From CAZGUG01 sp964529035 (GTDB lineage Bacteria > Bacillota > Clostridia > Ch29), in NCBI GenBank assembly GCA_964529035.1, contig CAZGUG010000005.1, positions 1-55,298 of the forward strand: a stretch of DNA of 55,298 nucleotides, read 5' to 3'. Below, piece after piece: positions 8,683-17,410 of the stretch (position 1 is its first letter; each line of letters opens with the position of its first letter). A model generated the notes under the pieces. The model was not told where the DNA came from. It saw nothing but the letters and a program-made list of their open reading frames with translations, and made no database searches. A program made the translations under genes and the position numbers.

Positions 8683-9864
8683 ATGGACGGCGCGGCTGAA
8701 AAGAAAAATAAAAAGGGCTATATAAGGGTTGTATTATTGGCGGTTGTTATTGTACTGTCGGGCAGGGCCGTTGCAGGAGTAAAGGATAATACAATAGAAA
8801 CAGCGCTGGCAGAGTATGGCAGTATAAGCATCCTTGAAAAAGCAAGCGGAATTGTGGTGCGAAACGAAACTGTGATAAACAGTCCGATTTCGGGTTATGT
8901 TACTTACATAATCAAAGAAAATATACGCGTGCCGGTTAACACTAAGGTGCTGGAAATGAAGAGCGGCAGGATAGACGACAGCTCTATCGAGAGGTATAAT
9001 GAAATAAACGAAAGGCTGCAGGCGCTGGATCAAATCGGCAGTCTGGCACAGGCTGCGCTGGATGACAGTGTAATAAGGGCGGGTCTTTACAATATAAGCA
9101 TTCTGATAGACCAAGGTAATCTGGCTGCGGTCTATCGGGAAAAGGAAAGATTAAGCCGGGAAATTAGCTATAACACTGCGGCTAATACAACACAGGCCGA
9201 AAGGGAAGAGCTGATAAGTGAAAAAGAAGAGCTGGAAAGTATAATAGAAGGCGGTATCAGGGCTGAATTTTCACCTTTTTCAGGAATACCCGTTCATACT
9301 ATGGACGGATATGAAGGGATGTTCTGCCCGGAGAATATGCATGAGATAATACCCTCAATGGTTCAGCCGGAAAATATAAGAAAGGCTGACTTGTCAAAGG
9401 AGATAAAGGCAGGGGAACCGGTGCTGAAGATTGTAGACAACCATGAATGGTACATCGTTTGTGACATGAGCGGGGAGTTTGCCGAGGGCATTAAACAAGG
9501 CTCAAGGGTTTCCCTGGAGCTTCTGGGACCGGAAAATATCACGGTGGGAGCCCGGGTAAAGGGACTGCACGAGCAGGAGGAGGGTTTCAGGGTAGTGTTT
9601 GCATCCGGGGATTATTTCCCCGGCGTATATGAAAAAAGGACAGTTGATTTGAATGTGGTAAAGGAGAAACACAGTGGATGCATGATACCCGTTGAGGCGT
9701 TGATCGAAAAGGACGGAGAGTACCAGGTGCAAGTTTTGGAAGCTGAAAAAATAGTTAATAAAAGGGTAAGAGTTAAGGGAAACGACGGTGTTAACGCAGT
9801 GGTGGAGAGCACCGGCACCGGTCCGGAACTGAAGATATACGATATGATTGTAATCAGAAGATAA
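8683..9864 (+). CDS. HlyD-like membrane-fusion/adaptor protein
   Basis: N-terminal basic residues, then one membrane segment (about residues 15-32), then an extracytoplasmic part built like HlyD/MFP adaptors: a lipoyl-like half near 55-95 (SPISGYVTYI), a helical coiled-coil hairpin about 95-195, the second half, and a beta-barrel domain to the C-terminus (393 residues). No exporter ATPase or RND pump is adjacent. Instead it heads the yggS-sepF-yggT-divIVA cluster, so a role in envelope or division is possible (inference). GAAGGTGA 4 nt before the ATG at 8683 decides this start over the ATG at 8668. Confidence 0.75.
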   Translation: MDGAAEKKNKKGYIRVVLLAVVIVLSGRAVAGVKDNTIETALAEYGSISILEKASGIVVRNETVINSPISGYVTYIIKENIRVPVNTKVLEMKSGRIDDSSIERYNEINERLQALDQIGSLAQAALDDSVIRAGLYNISILIDQGNLAAVYREKERLSREISYNTAANTTQAEREELISEKEELESIIEGGIRAEFSPFSGIPVHTMDGYEGMFCPENMHEIIPSMVQPENIRKADLSKEIKAGEPVLKIVDNHEWYIVCDMSGEFAEGIKQGSRVSLELLGPENITVGARVKGLHEQEEGFRVVFASGDYFPGVYEKRTVDLNVVKEKHSGCMIPVEALIEKDGEYQVQVLEAEKIVNKRVRVKGNDGVNAVVESTGTGPELKIYDMIVIRR

Positions 9865-9879
9865 CCGGGAGGGCAGGAA

Positions 9880-10572
9880 ATGGATATCCGGAGTAATCTT
9901 GAATATATTACCGACAGAATCAGAGAGGCTGCAGAGTTGTCCGGCAGGAAAGCCGGGGATATAAAAATCGTGGCGGTAACCAAAACCGTTGACGTTGGAA
10001 GCATCAGGCAGGCCTTTGAACTTGGCATATCTTCCATTGGTGAGAACAGGGTCCAGGAAATGCTAAAAAAGCATGAAAGTTTGAAGCAGTACCCGTTGGA
10101 ATGGCATATGATAGGACATTTACAAAGGAATAAGGTAAAATATATAATAGATAAGGTAGCATTAATCCATTCGGTGGACACGGCTGCCCTGGCCAGGGAG
10201 ATAAACATGAGGGCTATACTGAAAAACATTAAGGCGGAAGTCCTGCTGCAGGTAAACGTTTCGGGGGAGGAGAGCAAGTTTGGACTTAATCCCGATCAGA
10301 TTACCGTATTTATGGAACAGGTGACGGATTTGCAGAACGTACATATAAGAGGGCTGATGACCATAGCTCCCTACACCGATAACCCTGAAGAGGCAAGGCC
10401 TGTGTTTGCAAAGCTCAGAGAGGTCTTTGAAGAGATAAGGGCCGCAAAATACCCGGGGGTAGACATGGATTTCCTTTCAATGGGTATGACGGGTGATTAT
10501 GCGGTGGCGGTCGAGGAAGGAGCAAACATAGTAAGAATCGGAACAGGGATATTTGGCAGACGAAGGATGTAA
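9880..10572 (+). CDS. yggS: YggS family PLP homeostasis protein
   Basis: Single-domain fold-type III PLP-binding protein (PLPBP/YlmE) that buffers pyridoxal phosphate and is without known catalysis. The PLP lysine is K35 in VAVTKTV. HMIGHLQRNK, GLMTIAP and the phosphate-binding SMGMTGDY and VRIGTGIFG near the end are all family motifs. 230 residues is standard. It is 15 nt after the adaptor gene and 17 nt before sepF, in the usual division cluster. Confidence 0.95.
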   Translation: MDIRSNLEYITDRIREAAELSGRKAGDIKIVAVTKTVDVGSIRQAFELGISSIGENRVQEMLKKHESLKQYPLEWHMIGHLQRNKVKYIIDKVALIHSVDTAALAREINMRAILKNIKAEVLLQVNVSGEESKFGLNPDQITVFMEQVTDLQNVHIRGLMTIAPYTDNPEEARPVFAKLREVFEEIRAAKYPGVDMDFLSMGMTGDYAVAVEEGANIVRIGTGIFGRRRM

Positions 10573-10589
10573 CAAAGGAGGAATAAGTT

Positions 10590-11012
10590 ATGGCAAAGGG
10601 CTTATGGGACAGGATACTGGAATTTTTGGGACTGGCCGATGAAGCTGAGGAGGATATGCCGGAGGTTATTGACCGGCCTTACACAAGTCCCGGCAGGAAA
10701 GGCAAAATATTGGATATACGAACCGCATCGCAGGTCAAAATGGTGATTTACCAGCCTGCCACCTTTGACCAAACGACTGAAATATGCGATAATTTAAAAA
10801 GCAGGAAGCCGGTCATAATAAATTTACAAAAACTTGAAAATGAAGCGGCCCAGAGGATACTGGACTTTCTGAGCGGAGCAGTGTATGCACTGGATGGAAA
10901 TCTGCATAAAATATCCGGCGGTATTTTTGTTGCCGCCCCCAGCAATGTAGATATTTCAGAGCATTTAAAGGACGAACTTAAGGATAAAATAGTATTCAAG
11001 CGGCAAAAATAG
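10590..11012 (+). CDS. sepF: cell division protein SepF
   Basis: FtsZ-binding membrane anchor of the division septum. The N-terminal amphipathic lead (MAKGLWDRILEFLGL) would bind membrane. The C-terminal domain (about 55-135) has the family pattern with KPVIINLQKLENEAAQRILDF. 140 residues is normal. AAAGGAGG precedes the ATG. Confidence 0.95.
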   Translation: MAKGLWDRILEFLGLADEAEEDMPEVIDRPYTSPGRKGKILDIRTASQVKMVIYQPATFDQTTEICDNLKSRKPVIINLQKLENEAAQRILDFLSGAVYALDGNLHKISGGIFVAAPSNVDISEHLKDELKDKIVFKRQK

Positions 11013-11048
11013 GCGTAGCTGGCAATATTCATAATAAGGAGGTCAATA

Positions 11049-11345
11049 ATGGGACAGTTTAACTGGGTACTTAGAGTTTCCCTCAGGTATTTTTTTAATA
11101 TTATCGAACTTTTAATCTTTATAAGAATAATCCTTTCCTGGATAAGCCCCGGGTACGGAAACCCCGTTACAAGGACAATATTCGGCCTGACCGAGCCTAT
11201 CCTGTCACCCTTCAGAAGGCTTCTGGCAAAAAGCTCCTTTGGTACCGGAATGTTTGATTTTTCGCCTATAATAGCGATACTTTCCATAAGGCTTCTGGTG
11301 CAGCCCTTGGCATTTTATATAGTGAACCTTTTGACCGGGTTTTAA
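11049..11345 (+). CDS. YggT family membrane protein (YlmG)
   Basis: Two hydrophobic segments (about residues 10-33 and 72-92) with the YggT signature RIILSWISPGYGNPVTR, and TEPILSPFRRLL between them. 98 residues. Family members sit in division clusters and have been linked to envelope and chromosome functions, but the exact role is not settled. AAGGAGG precedes the ATG. In many relatives the next gene is ylmH; here it is divIVA. Confidence 0.9.
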   Translation: MGQFNWVLRVSLRYFFNIIELLIFIRIILSWISPGYGNPVTRTIFGLTEPILSPFRRLLAKSSFGTGMFDFSPIIAILSIRLLVQPLAFYIVNLLTGF

Positions 11346-11368
11346 CATAAAGTTTTGGAGGTGATAAC

Positions 11369-11830
11369 ATGATAACTCCCCTGGAGATTCAAAACAAACA
11401 GTTCAGCAAGAAAATAAGGGGTTATGACGAAAACGAAGTGGATGAATTTCTGGACAGGCTAACCGAGGATTACGAGGGTATTTACAGGGAGAATGCCAAT
11501 CTGAAGGACAGAATAAACATACTGGAAGACAAGCTGAAACATTATACAGGTATGGAGACTTCGCTTCAAAACGCCCTGGTACTGGCGCAGAGTACCGCGG
11601 ATGAAGCCGCAAAAAACGCCCATGAAAAGGGAGAGCTGATTATTAAGCAGGCGGAGGAAGAGGCCCGCAGAATAATTGAAAGGGCAAATGAAAAGATTAT
11701 GCATATAGAGGAACAGTATCAGGAAGCAAAAAGGCAGATGTATATATTCAGAACCAGGTTTAAAACACTGCTGGAGGCACAGTTGGAAACGGTGGTAACC
11801 CTGTGTGGACAGCTGGAAGATGAGGAATAA
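11369..11830 (+). CDS. divIVA: DivIVA family cell-division/polarity protein
   Basis: Binds negatively curved membrane at poles and septa and recruits partners. The N-terminal lipid-binding domain (MITPLEIQNKQFSKKIRGYD, then a short coiled coil) is clear, followed by a long coiled coil (about 65-150). 153 residues. AGGTGAT precedes the ATG. It is the last gene before the T-box region, and no hairpin terminator is obvious between the stop and the next promoter. Confidence 0.93.
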   Translation: MITPLEIQNKQFSKKIRGYDENEVDEFLDRLTEDYEGIYRENANLKDRINILEDKLKHYTGMETSLQNALVLAQSTADEAAKNAHEKGELIIKQAEEEARRIIERANEKIMHIEEQYQEAKRQMYIFRTRFKTLLEAQLETVVTLCGQLEDEE

Positions 11831-11849
11831 TATTTATCCGCGTTTGTGA

Positions 11850-11878
11850 TTGACTAATACATAGGTTTATATTATAAT
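11850..11878 (+). promoter_or_regulatory. sigma-A promoter of the ileS T-box transcript
   Basis: TTGACT, a 17-nt spacer and TATAAT: five of six and six of six consensus positions at ideal spacing, just upstream of the T-box leader. It fills the first part of the 338-nt gap between divIVA and ileS. Confidence 0.85.
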
Positions 11879-11904
11879 TCTATCAATACAATTTTCGATA
11901 TATG

Positions 11905-12125
11905 CCATGAATGAGAAGAGTAGCCGTCAACTGTTCACAGAGAGCCGCATGACCGGTGCGACGCGGCAGCGGGTAACGGTGAAAATCCCTCAGGAGCAGC
12001 AGGCCGAATTGTCAGTAGGCCGAGCCGGGAATACCCGTTACAGTATAGTATAAAGTGGGTAGTACAGCCAATCAGGGTGGTACCGCGGGTAATTCTCGTC
12101 CCTTTCACGCAAAGGGATTTTTTAA
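11905..12125 (+). promoter_or_regulatory. T-box riboswitch leader (tRNA-Ile) controlling ileS
   Basis: It contains the T-box core AGGGTGGTACCGCGGGT at 12074-12090, AGTA and AGAGAG of stem I, and a GGTG loop element. A GTGAAAATCCC segment holds a candidate ATC (Ile) specifier. The leader ends in a terminator stem TCCCTTT/AAAGGGA with a T7 tract (12099-12124). Uncharged tRNA-Ile would pair with the core and stabilise the antiterminator, raising ileS expression. The ATC specifier is read from position, not from a folded model. Confidence 0.92.
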
Positions 12126-12168
12126 TTGTTTTCAGGCATCAATCAATAAATGACAGGAGTGGTAACAA

Positions 12169-14961
12169 ATGGATTATGGGAAAACACTGAACCTACCAAA
12201 GACCAAGTTTCCGATGAGGGCAAACCTTCCGTCCAAGGAACCGGAAATAATTAAGCTTTGGGAAAGGGAAGATGTATACAGGAAAAATTTGAAAAAGTTC
12301 GCCGCGAACAAGAAGTTTATCCTGCACGACGGCCCCCCCTATGCGAACGGTGACATTCACCTGGGGCAAACGCTGAACAAGATACTGAAGGATATAATAG
12401 TAAAATCCAAGTCGATGGACGGCTTCTGTGCCCCATACGTACCGGGATGGGATACCCACGGTCTGCCCATTGAAACCCAGGCAATAAAGAAACTGGGCAT
12501 AGACAGGCATGCAAAGTCCATATCCGAATTTCGTGCCCTATGCCAGGAATTCGCATTGAAATATGTGGACCTGCAGCGCGAAGAATTTAAAAGGCTTGGT
12601 GTGCGCGGCGACTGGGAGAATCCCTATCTTACCCTGAAGCCCGGGTTCGAGGCAAAACAGATTGAAGTATTCGGGGAAATGGCGAAAAAGGGATATATAT
12701 ACAAGGGACTGAAACCGGTATACTGGTGTCCCGACTGTGAAACTGCACTGGCGGAAGCCGAAATAGAATACAGCGATCATAAAACCCATTCAATTTACGT
12801 TAACTTTCCCGTTGAAGACGACAAGGGCCTTTTTAAAGAACATACCGGAAGTCTCGACAATGTGTTCATGATGATATGGACCACAACACCGTGGACACTG
12901 CCGGCAAACCTGGCAATAGCGCTTAACGAACAGCTGACATATATTCTGGTGGAAATGGACGATGCGTATTATGTGATTGCAAAGGATAAGCTGGACGAAG
13001 TGAAGGAAGTTGGGGGAATCAAGGAACACAAGGTAATAGCGGAGTACACCGGCGGGCAGCTGGAGGGCATTACCTGTAGGCACCCCTTCATGGACAGAAA
13101 ATCCCTTGTCATACTGGGCAGCCATGTTACCCTTGAACAGGGAACAGGATGTGTTCATACCGCACCGGGGCACGGTGAAGAGGACTTTATTGTGGGAATG
13201 AAATACAAGCTGCCGGCACTTAATCCTGTGGACGACCGCGGCTACTTCACCGAAGAAGCGGGAAAGTATAATGGCATGTATTATGAAAAGGCGAACCAGG
13301 CCATAGTGAAGGACCTGGTAGATACGGGGTTTATGTTTACCAACTCCTCCATGGTGCATTCCTATCCTCACTGCTGGCGCTGCAAGGGGCCAGTAATATT
13401 CAGGGCTACCGAACAGTGGTTTGCTTCGGTGGAAGGTTTCAGGGACCAGGCACTGAAGGCCATAGGGGATGTCCGATGGATTCCGTCCTGGGGCGAGGAA
13501 CGAATAACTAACATGGTACGGGACAGGGCGGACTGGTGTATCTCGAGACAGAGGGTATGGGGAGTGCCTATCCCGATATTCTACTGCGAGAAGTGCGGCA
13601 GGCACCTGGTAAACGACGAAACCATTAATGCGGTGAAGGAATTGTTCGCAAAGGAAGGGTCCAATGCATGGTTTGAAAAGAGTGCCCGGGAGATTCTTCC
13701 GGAGGGTATAAGGTGCGAAGGATGTGACGGTGACAGTTTCCGAAAGGAAACCGATATAATGGACGTGTGGTTTGATTCCGGATCCAGCCATGCGGCGGTG
13801 CTGGATACCTGGCCGGACCTCGAATGGCCGTCCACCATGTACCTTGAGGGCAGCGACCAGCACAGGGGTTGGTTCCAGTCCTCGCTGCTGACTGCGGTTG
13901 CAACCCGCGGCAGGGCGCCCTATGAGGAAGTGCTGACCCACGGATTCGTAGTGGACGGGGAAGGCAGGAAGATGTCAAAATCCCTGGGAAACGGTATGGA
14001 CCCGCTGGAAGTGATTGAGGAATACGGGGCGGATGTACTCAGACTGTGGGTTGCCTCCGCCGATTATAAAACAGATATAAGAATATCACCCCAGATTTTG
14101 AAACAGCTGTCCGAAGTGTACAGAAAGATTAGAAACACCGCGCGTTTTATGCTGGGCAACCTGTATGACTATGACCCGGCAAAAGACGGTGTTTTATACA
14201 GTGATCTTTCGGAGATTGACAGGTGGGCGCTGCATAAGGGACAGAAAATGCTTCAGAAGGTTTTAAATGCCTACAGGGACTATGAATTTCATATACTGTT
14301 CTATGCAATCCACCATTTTTGCGTGGTGGACATGAGCAACTTCTACCTAGATGTGATAAAGGACCGGCTTTACACCTGCAGCGCGGACTCCAGGGAAAGG
14401 CGGACGGCCCAGACGGTTATGCACAAGCTTTTGTCGATACTGGTAAGGCTGATAGCACCGGTTCTGTCATTCACGGCGGAAGAGATATGGCAGTATATGC
14501 CGGGGGATAAGGAAGACCGGGGGATAAGCGTTCAACTGGAGGAATTCCCAAAGGTTAATCCGGAAGAAATCGACCAGGAACTGGAAGGAAAATATGGTAA
14601 GATACTGGATGTCAGGTACGAGGTGGCAAGGGCCCTGGAACGTGCCAGGAACGAAAAGGTAATAGGCCATTCGCTGGATGCAAAGGTAAACCTTTATGTT
14701 GATGATAAGCTTCATGAATTCCTGAAACCCATCGAGAAGGAACTTCCGTTTCTGTTCATAGTATCCCAGGTGGAAGTTATGCCGCCGGGAAGAGAGGCCG
14801 GAGAAGAAGCCTTGGAGGGTGAAGAACTGAAAAATCTCAAAGTTACGGTAACCCAGGCAGAGGGACAGAAATGTGAAAGGTGCTGGAATTACAGTACAAC
14901 GGTGGGGAAGGTGAAAGAGCACCCCGGAATATGCACAAGATGTGCGGCAAATTTAGAATAA
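12169..14961 (+). CDS. ileS: isoleucyl-tRNA synthetase
   Basis: Class I synthetase charging tRNA-Ile, 930 residues, bacterial type. The nucleotide-binding motif reads HLGQ (residues 64-67) where HIGH is the textbook form. The CP1 editing domain with TTTPWTLPANLAIA is present, GRKMSKSLGN lies near 600, and the C-terminal zinc site is CERCW...CTRC. ATG with GGAG upstream. The T-box leader confirms the amino-acid specificity. Confidence 0.97.
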   Translation: MDYGKTLNLPKTKFPMRANLPSKEPEIIKLWEREDVYRKNLKKFAANKKFILHDGPPYANGDIHLGQTLNKILKDIIVKSKSMDGFCAPYVPGWDTHGLPIETQAIKKLGIDRHAKSISEFRALCQEFALKYVDLQREEFKRLGVRGDWENPYLTLKPGFEAKQIEVFGEMAKKGYIYKGLKPVYWCPDCETALAEAEIEYSDHKTHSIYVNFPVEDDKGLFKEHTGSLDNVFMMIWTTTPWTLPANLAIALNEQLTYILVEMDDAYYVIAKDKLDEVKEVGGIKEHKVIAEYTGGQLEGITCRHPFMDRKSLVILGSHVTLEQGTGCVHTAPGHGEEDFIVGMKYKLPALNPVDDRGYFTEEAGKYNGMYYEKANQAIVKDLVDTGFMFTNSSMVHSYPHCWRCKGPVIFRATEQWFASVEGFRDQALKAIGDVRWIPSWGEERITNMVRDRADWCISRQRVWGVPIPIFYCEKCGRHLVNDETINAVKELFAKEGSNAWFEKSAREILPEGIRCEGCDGDSFRKETDIMDVWFDSGSSHAAVLDTWPDLEWPSTMYLEGSDQHRGWFQSSLLTAVATRGRAPYEEVLTHGFVVDGEGRKMSKSLGNGMDPLEVIEEYGADVLRLWVASADYKTDIRISPQILKQLSEVYRKIRNTARFMLGNLYDYDPAKDGVLYSDLSEIDRWALHKGQKMLQKVLNAYRDYEFHILFYAIHHFCVVDMSNFYLDVIKDRLYTCSADSRERRTAQTVMHKLLSILVRLIAPVLSFTAEEIWQYMPGDKEDRGISVQLEEFPKVNPEEIDQELEGKYGKILDVRYEVARALERARNEKVIGHSLDAKVNLYVDDKLHEFLKPIEKELPFLFIVSQVEVMPPGREAGEEALEGEELKNLKVTVTQAEGQKCERCWNYSTTVGKVKEHPGICTRCAANLE

Positions 14962-14999
14962 AAAGGAAAAGCGCCAAATGGGCGCTTTTCCTTTTTTTT
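14961..14999 (+). terminator. terminator after ileS
   Basis: AAAAGGAAAAGCGCC / GGCGCTTTTCCTTTTT hairpin with a 5-nt loop and eight Ts. Confidence 0.92.
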
Positions 15000-15047
15000 A
15001 GTATCAGTTTTAGAGCATGGGGGAAAATAATCTGCGGGGGGCTGCAT

Positions 15048-15338
15048 ATGGAAAACCACGGCTGGCAGACAGACAGGCTGAATATAAAAATTCAGGAACT
15101 GTCGCACAACCTAGAAAGGGCGAAGATACTCGAATATGTAAGTCTTATGGAAAACCCCAAACGGATGCTGTTTTTAAACTTTGTCGCAGGACTGGCAAGG
15201 GGGCTTGGCATAGCTGTCGGTTTTTCGGTATTGGGTGCTGTGGCGATACTCATTTTAAGAAGGCTGGTGGTTCTGAATCTGCCCCTTATTGGTGATTTTA
15301 TTGCGGAAATAATCAAGCTGGTTAACAGAAGTATGTGA
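15048..15338 (+). CDS. DUF5665 family small membrane protein
   Basis: 96 residues: a charged helical first half (RLNIKIQELSHNLERAKILEY) and one hydrophobic segment near 43-68, ending in an amphipathic tail, which is the pattern of DUF5665 proteins. Function unknown. The frame extends upstream into the ileS terminator, but the run of Gs 7-12 nt before the ATG at 15048 supports this start. It is followed 12 nt later by the yteA-like gene. Confidence 0.8.
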   Translation: MENHGWQTDRLNIKIQELSHNLERAKILEYVSLMENPKRMLFLNFVAGLARGLGIAVGFSVLGAVAILILRRLVVLNLPLIGDFIAEIIKLVNRSM

Positions 15339-15350
15339 TGGAAAGGAAGA

Positions 15351-16001
15351 ATGGAAATGGACGATAAAAAAATTAAGGCTCTGAGGGCCAATCTGGAACG
15401 GGAAAGGAAAGATGCACTGGAGGATATTAAACGGATGGATGAAAACGAATTCAACGAAGCCCAGGCCGAATACACCAGCGAGCTTTCGGTATATGACAAC
15501 CATCCGGCGGATATTGGCAGTGAAACCTATGAAATGGAAAAGAACCTGGCGCTGAAAAAACAGAAAATGCACAGGATACGGCAGATAGAACAGGCCCTTG
15601 ACCGGCTGGAAAAGGGCGAATACGGAAAATGTGCGCTGTGCGGCAACAAGATTGATAATGAGAGATTGGAAGCGCACCCGGAGGCGGACATATGCCTGGA
15701 ATGCTCAAATAGTGCCAGGCTGCCCGGTGAAAGGCTGGAGCAGGGAAGACCGGTGGAGGAAACGGTGCTTTCCTTTCCGTATAACCGTGAACCCGGCAGG
15801 CAGGATGACAGAACGATATTCGACCGAGAAGACAGCTGGCAGGCGGTTGCCAGGTATAACAGGAGGGAGGACGACCCAAGCAACCAAACCGGGGACGACC
15901 AGGACATTTGGGATGAAATTCCGTCGGGGCTGGTGGAGGATATTGACAGGATAAGCAACCGGTATTACAAAGATACCCTCGGGGACGAGGAAGACGAATA
16001 A
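15351..16001 (+). CDS. TraR/DksA-type zinc-finger protein (YteA-like)
   Basis: 216 residues. A coiled-coil first part (1-85) is followed by a C4 zinc finger (C94, C97, C115, C118) as in DksA/TraR proteins, then an acidic tail. Length and layout fit the YteA family seen in spore formers. DksA relatives act on RNA polymerase; the role of YteA-type proteins is not established. GGAAGG lies ahead of the ATG. Confidence 0.87.
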   Translation: MEMDDKKIKALRANLERERKDALEDIKRMDENEFNEAQAEYTSELSVYDNHPADIGSETYEMEKNLALKKQKMHRIRQIEQALDRLEKGEYGKCALCGNKIDNERLEAHPEADICLECSNSARLPGERLEQGRPVEETVLSFPYNREPGRQDDRTIFDREDSWQAVARYNRREDDPSNQTGDDQDIWDEIPSGLVEDIDRISNRYYKDTLGDEEDE

Positions 16002-16068
16002 TTTGTTTTATACGGTGAGGGTTTGTGGTAGAATTTTAATATAAAATCAAGCTTCCGGGGGGTATTTC

Positions 16069-16521
16069 ATGACTTGGATTATTGCTTTATCGGTGATTGC
16101 TGCAGACAGGTTTTCCAAGTGGATTTGCCAGTCCTATTTGCAGCCGGTTGGTTCGGTGCCGGTTATTAAGGGTATTTTTCACCTTACCTATGTTCAGAAC
16201 AGGGGAGCGGCCTTTGGTATACTACAGGACAAAATGTGGTTTTTTATACCGGCTACCGGAATTGTCCTGGCTGTTATACTGCACCTGCTGGCGAAGACAA
16301 AAACCGACAGCAGAGCCATGCGGGTTTCCCTTGCCATGATAGCGGGTGGCGCCATCGGGAATCTTCTGGACAGGATTTGGCTGGGATATGTGGTGGATTT
16401 TTTGGACTTCAGGGTATGGCCGGTATTCAATATAGCGGACAGCTGTATCGTTGTCGGTGCGGTACTGTTGGGATACCTGGTGCTTATAAAGGGTGAAGGT
16501 ATAGGCTATGGAAAAGTTTGA
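16069..16521 (+). CDS. lspA: lipoprotein signal peptidase LspA
   Basis: Membrane aspartyl protease that removes signal peptides from prolipoproteins (such as the TAXI-binding lipoprotein in this window). Four membrane segments in 150 residues; family blocks NRGAAFGIL, GNLLDRI and the catalytic aspartates in VVDFLDF and FNIADS. GGGGGG precedes the ATG. The 3' end overlaps the next gene by 14 nt, as lspA-rluD pairs often do. Confidence 0.96.
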   Translation: MTWIIALSVIAADRFSKWICQSYLQPVGSVPVIKGIFHLTYVQNRGAAFGILQDKMWFFIPATGIVLAVILHLLAKTKTDSRAMRVSLAMIAGGAIGNLLDRIWLGYVVDFLDFRVWPVFNIADSCIVVGAVLLGYLVLIKGEGIGYGKV

Positions 16522-17410
16522 AATGGTGGCGGACAGTAAAAATGAAAACAACCGGCTGGACCTTATGCTGGCAGCCAGGCTGTCCGGGCGTTCCCGCTCG
16601 TTCATACAAAGGCTCATTGAGCAGGGGCACGTCCTGGTTAACGGGTGCAGGGCAAAGAGCAATTACAGGGTAAAGGCCGGGGACAGCATAGGGATTGAAA
16701 TACCCGAGCTCCAAAGTGTCGGGGTAAAGGCTGAAAAAATACCCCTTGACATAGTCTACGAAGATGATGCCTTATTGGTAATAAACAAGCCCGCCGGCAT
16801 GGTGGTCCATCCCGGGTCCGGCAATTACAGCGGCACCCTTGTCAATGCACTGCTTTTTCACTGTGACAACCTGTCCGGAATAAACGGCGTATTGAGGCCG
16901 GGTATAGTGCACAGGATAGATAAGGATACCACCGGTTTACTTATGGTTGCAAAGGACGAAGAAACCCACAGACACCTGGCGGCCCAGCTTAAGGCCCACA
17001 CCATCAACAGAAAATATACGGCTTTGGTCCGGGGTGTGATAGAGGAGGATGAAGGAACTGTCCATGCGCCCATTGGCCGGCATCCCACAAAAAGGAAGAA
17101 GATGGCGGTTGTGGCGCGGAATTCACGGAAGGCGGTAACCCATTTTACCGTTCTGAAAAGATACCCGGGATACACGCTTGTCGAAGCGAGGCTGGAAACC
17201 GGGAGGACGCATCAGATAAGGGTTCATATGAACTACATAGGGCATCCGGTGGTGGGAGATTCGAAATACGGCAGGGAAGGGGAGCTGGGTTCAAAGAGCC
17301 TAATGCTGCATGCCGCCGTTCTGGGTTTTGTTCATCCGGTAAATAACGAATACATGGAATTTAAGGCCCCACTTCCGTCGCATTTCAGGGAAGTCCTGGA
17401 GGCCTTATAG
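16508..17410 (+). CDS. RluA/RluD family pseudouridine synthase
   Basis: N-terminal S4 RNA-binding domain (about 14-75) and the RluA-type catalytic domain with HRIDKDTTGLLM holding the catalytic aspartate, and GRTHQIRVH. 300 residues. The lspA-linked member is usually RluD-like (23S rRNA pseudouridines), but the exact target cannot be read from the sequence. It converges on rqcH with a 6-nt overlap at the stops. Confidence 0.93.
   Translation: MEKFEMVADSKNENNRLDLMLAARLSGRSRSFIQRLIEQGHVLVNGCRAKSNYRVKAGDSIGIEIPELQSVGVKAEKIPLDIVYEDDALLVINKPAGMVVHPGSGNYSGTLVNALLFHCDNLSGINGVLRPGIVHRIDKDTTGLLMVAKDEETHRHLAAQLKAHTINRKYTALVRGVIEEDEGTVHAPIGRHPTKRKKMAVVARNSRKAVTHFTVLKRYPGYTLVEARLETGRTHQIRVHMNYIGHPVVGDSKYGREGELGSKSLMLHAAVLGFVHPVNNEYMEFKAPLPSHFREVLEAL

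Noticed and set aside
12790..13941. 383-codon open frame antisense to ileS
   Set aside because: Lies wholly within the conserved ileS coding region, has no ribosome site and its peptide is rich in Cys, His and Arg with no domain pattern.
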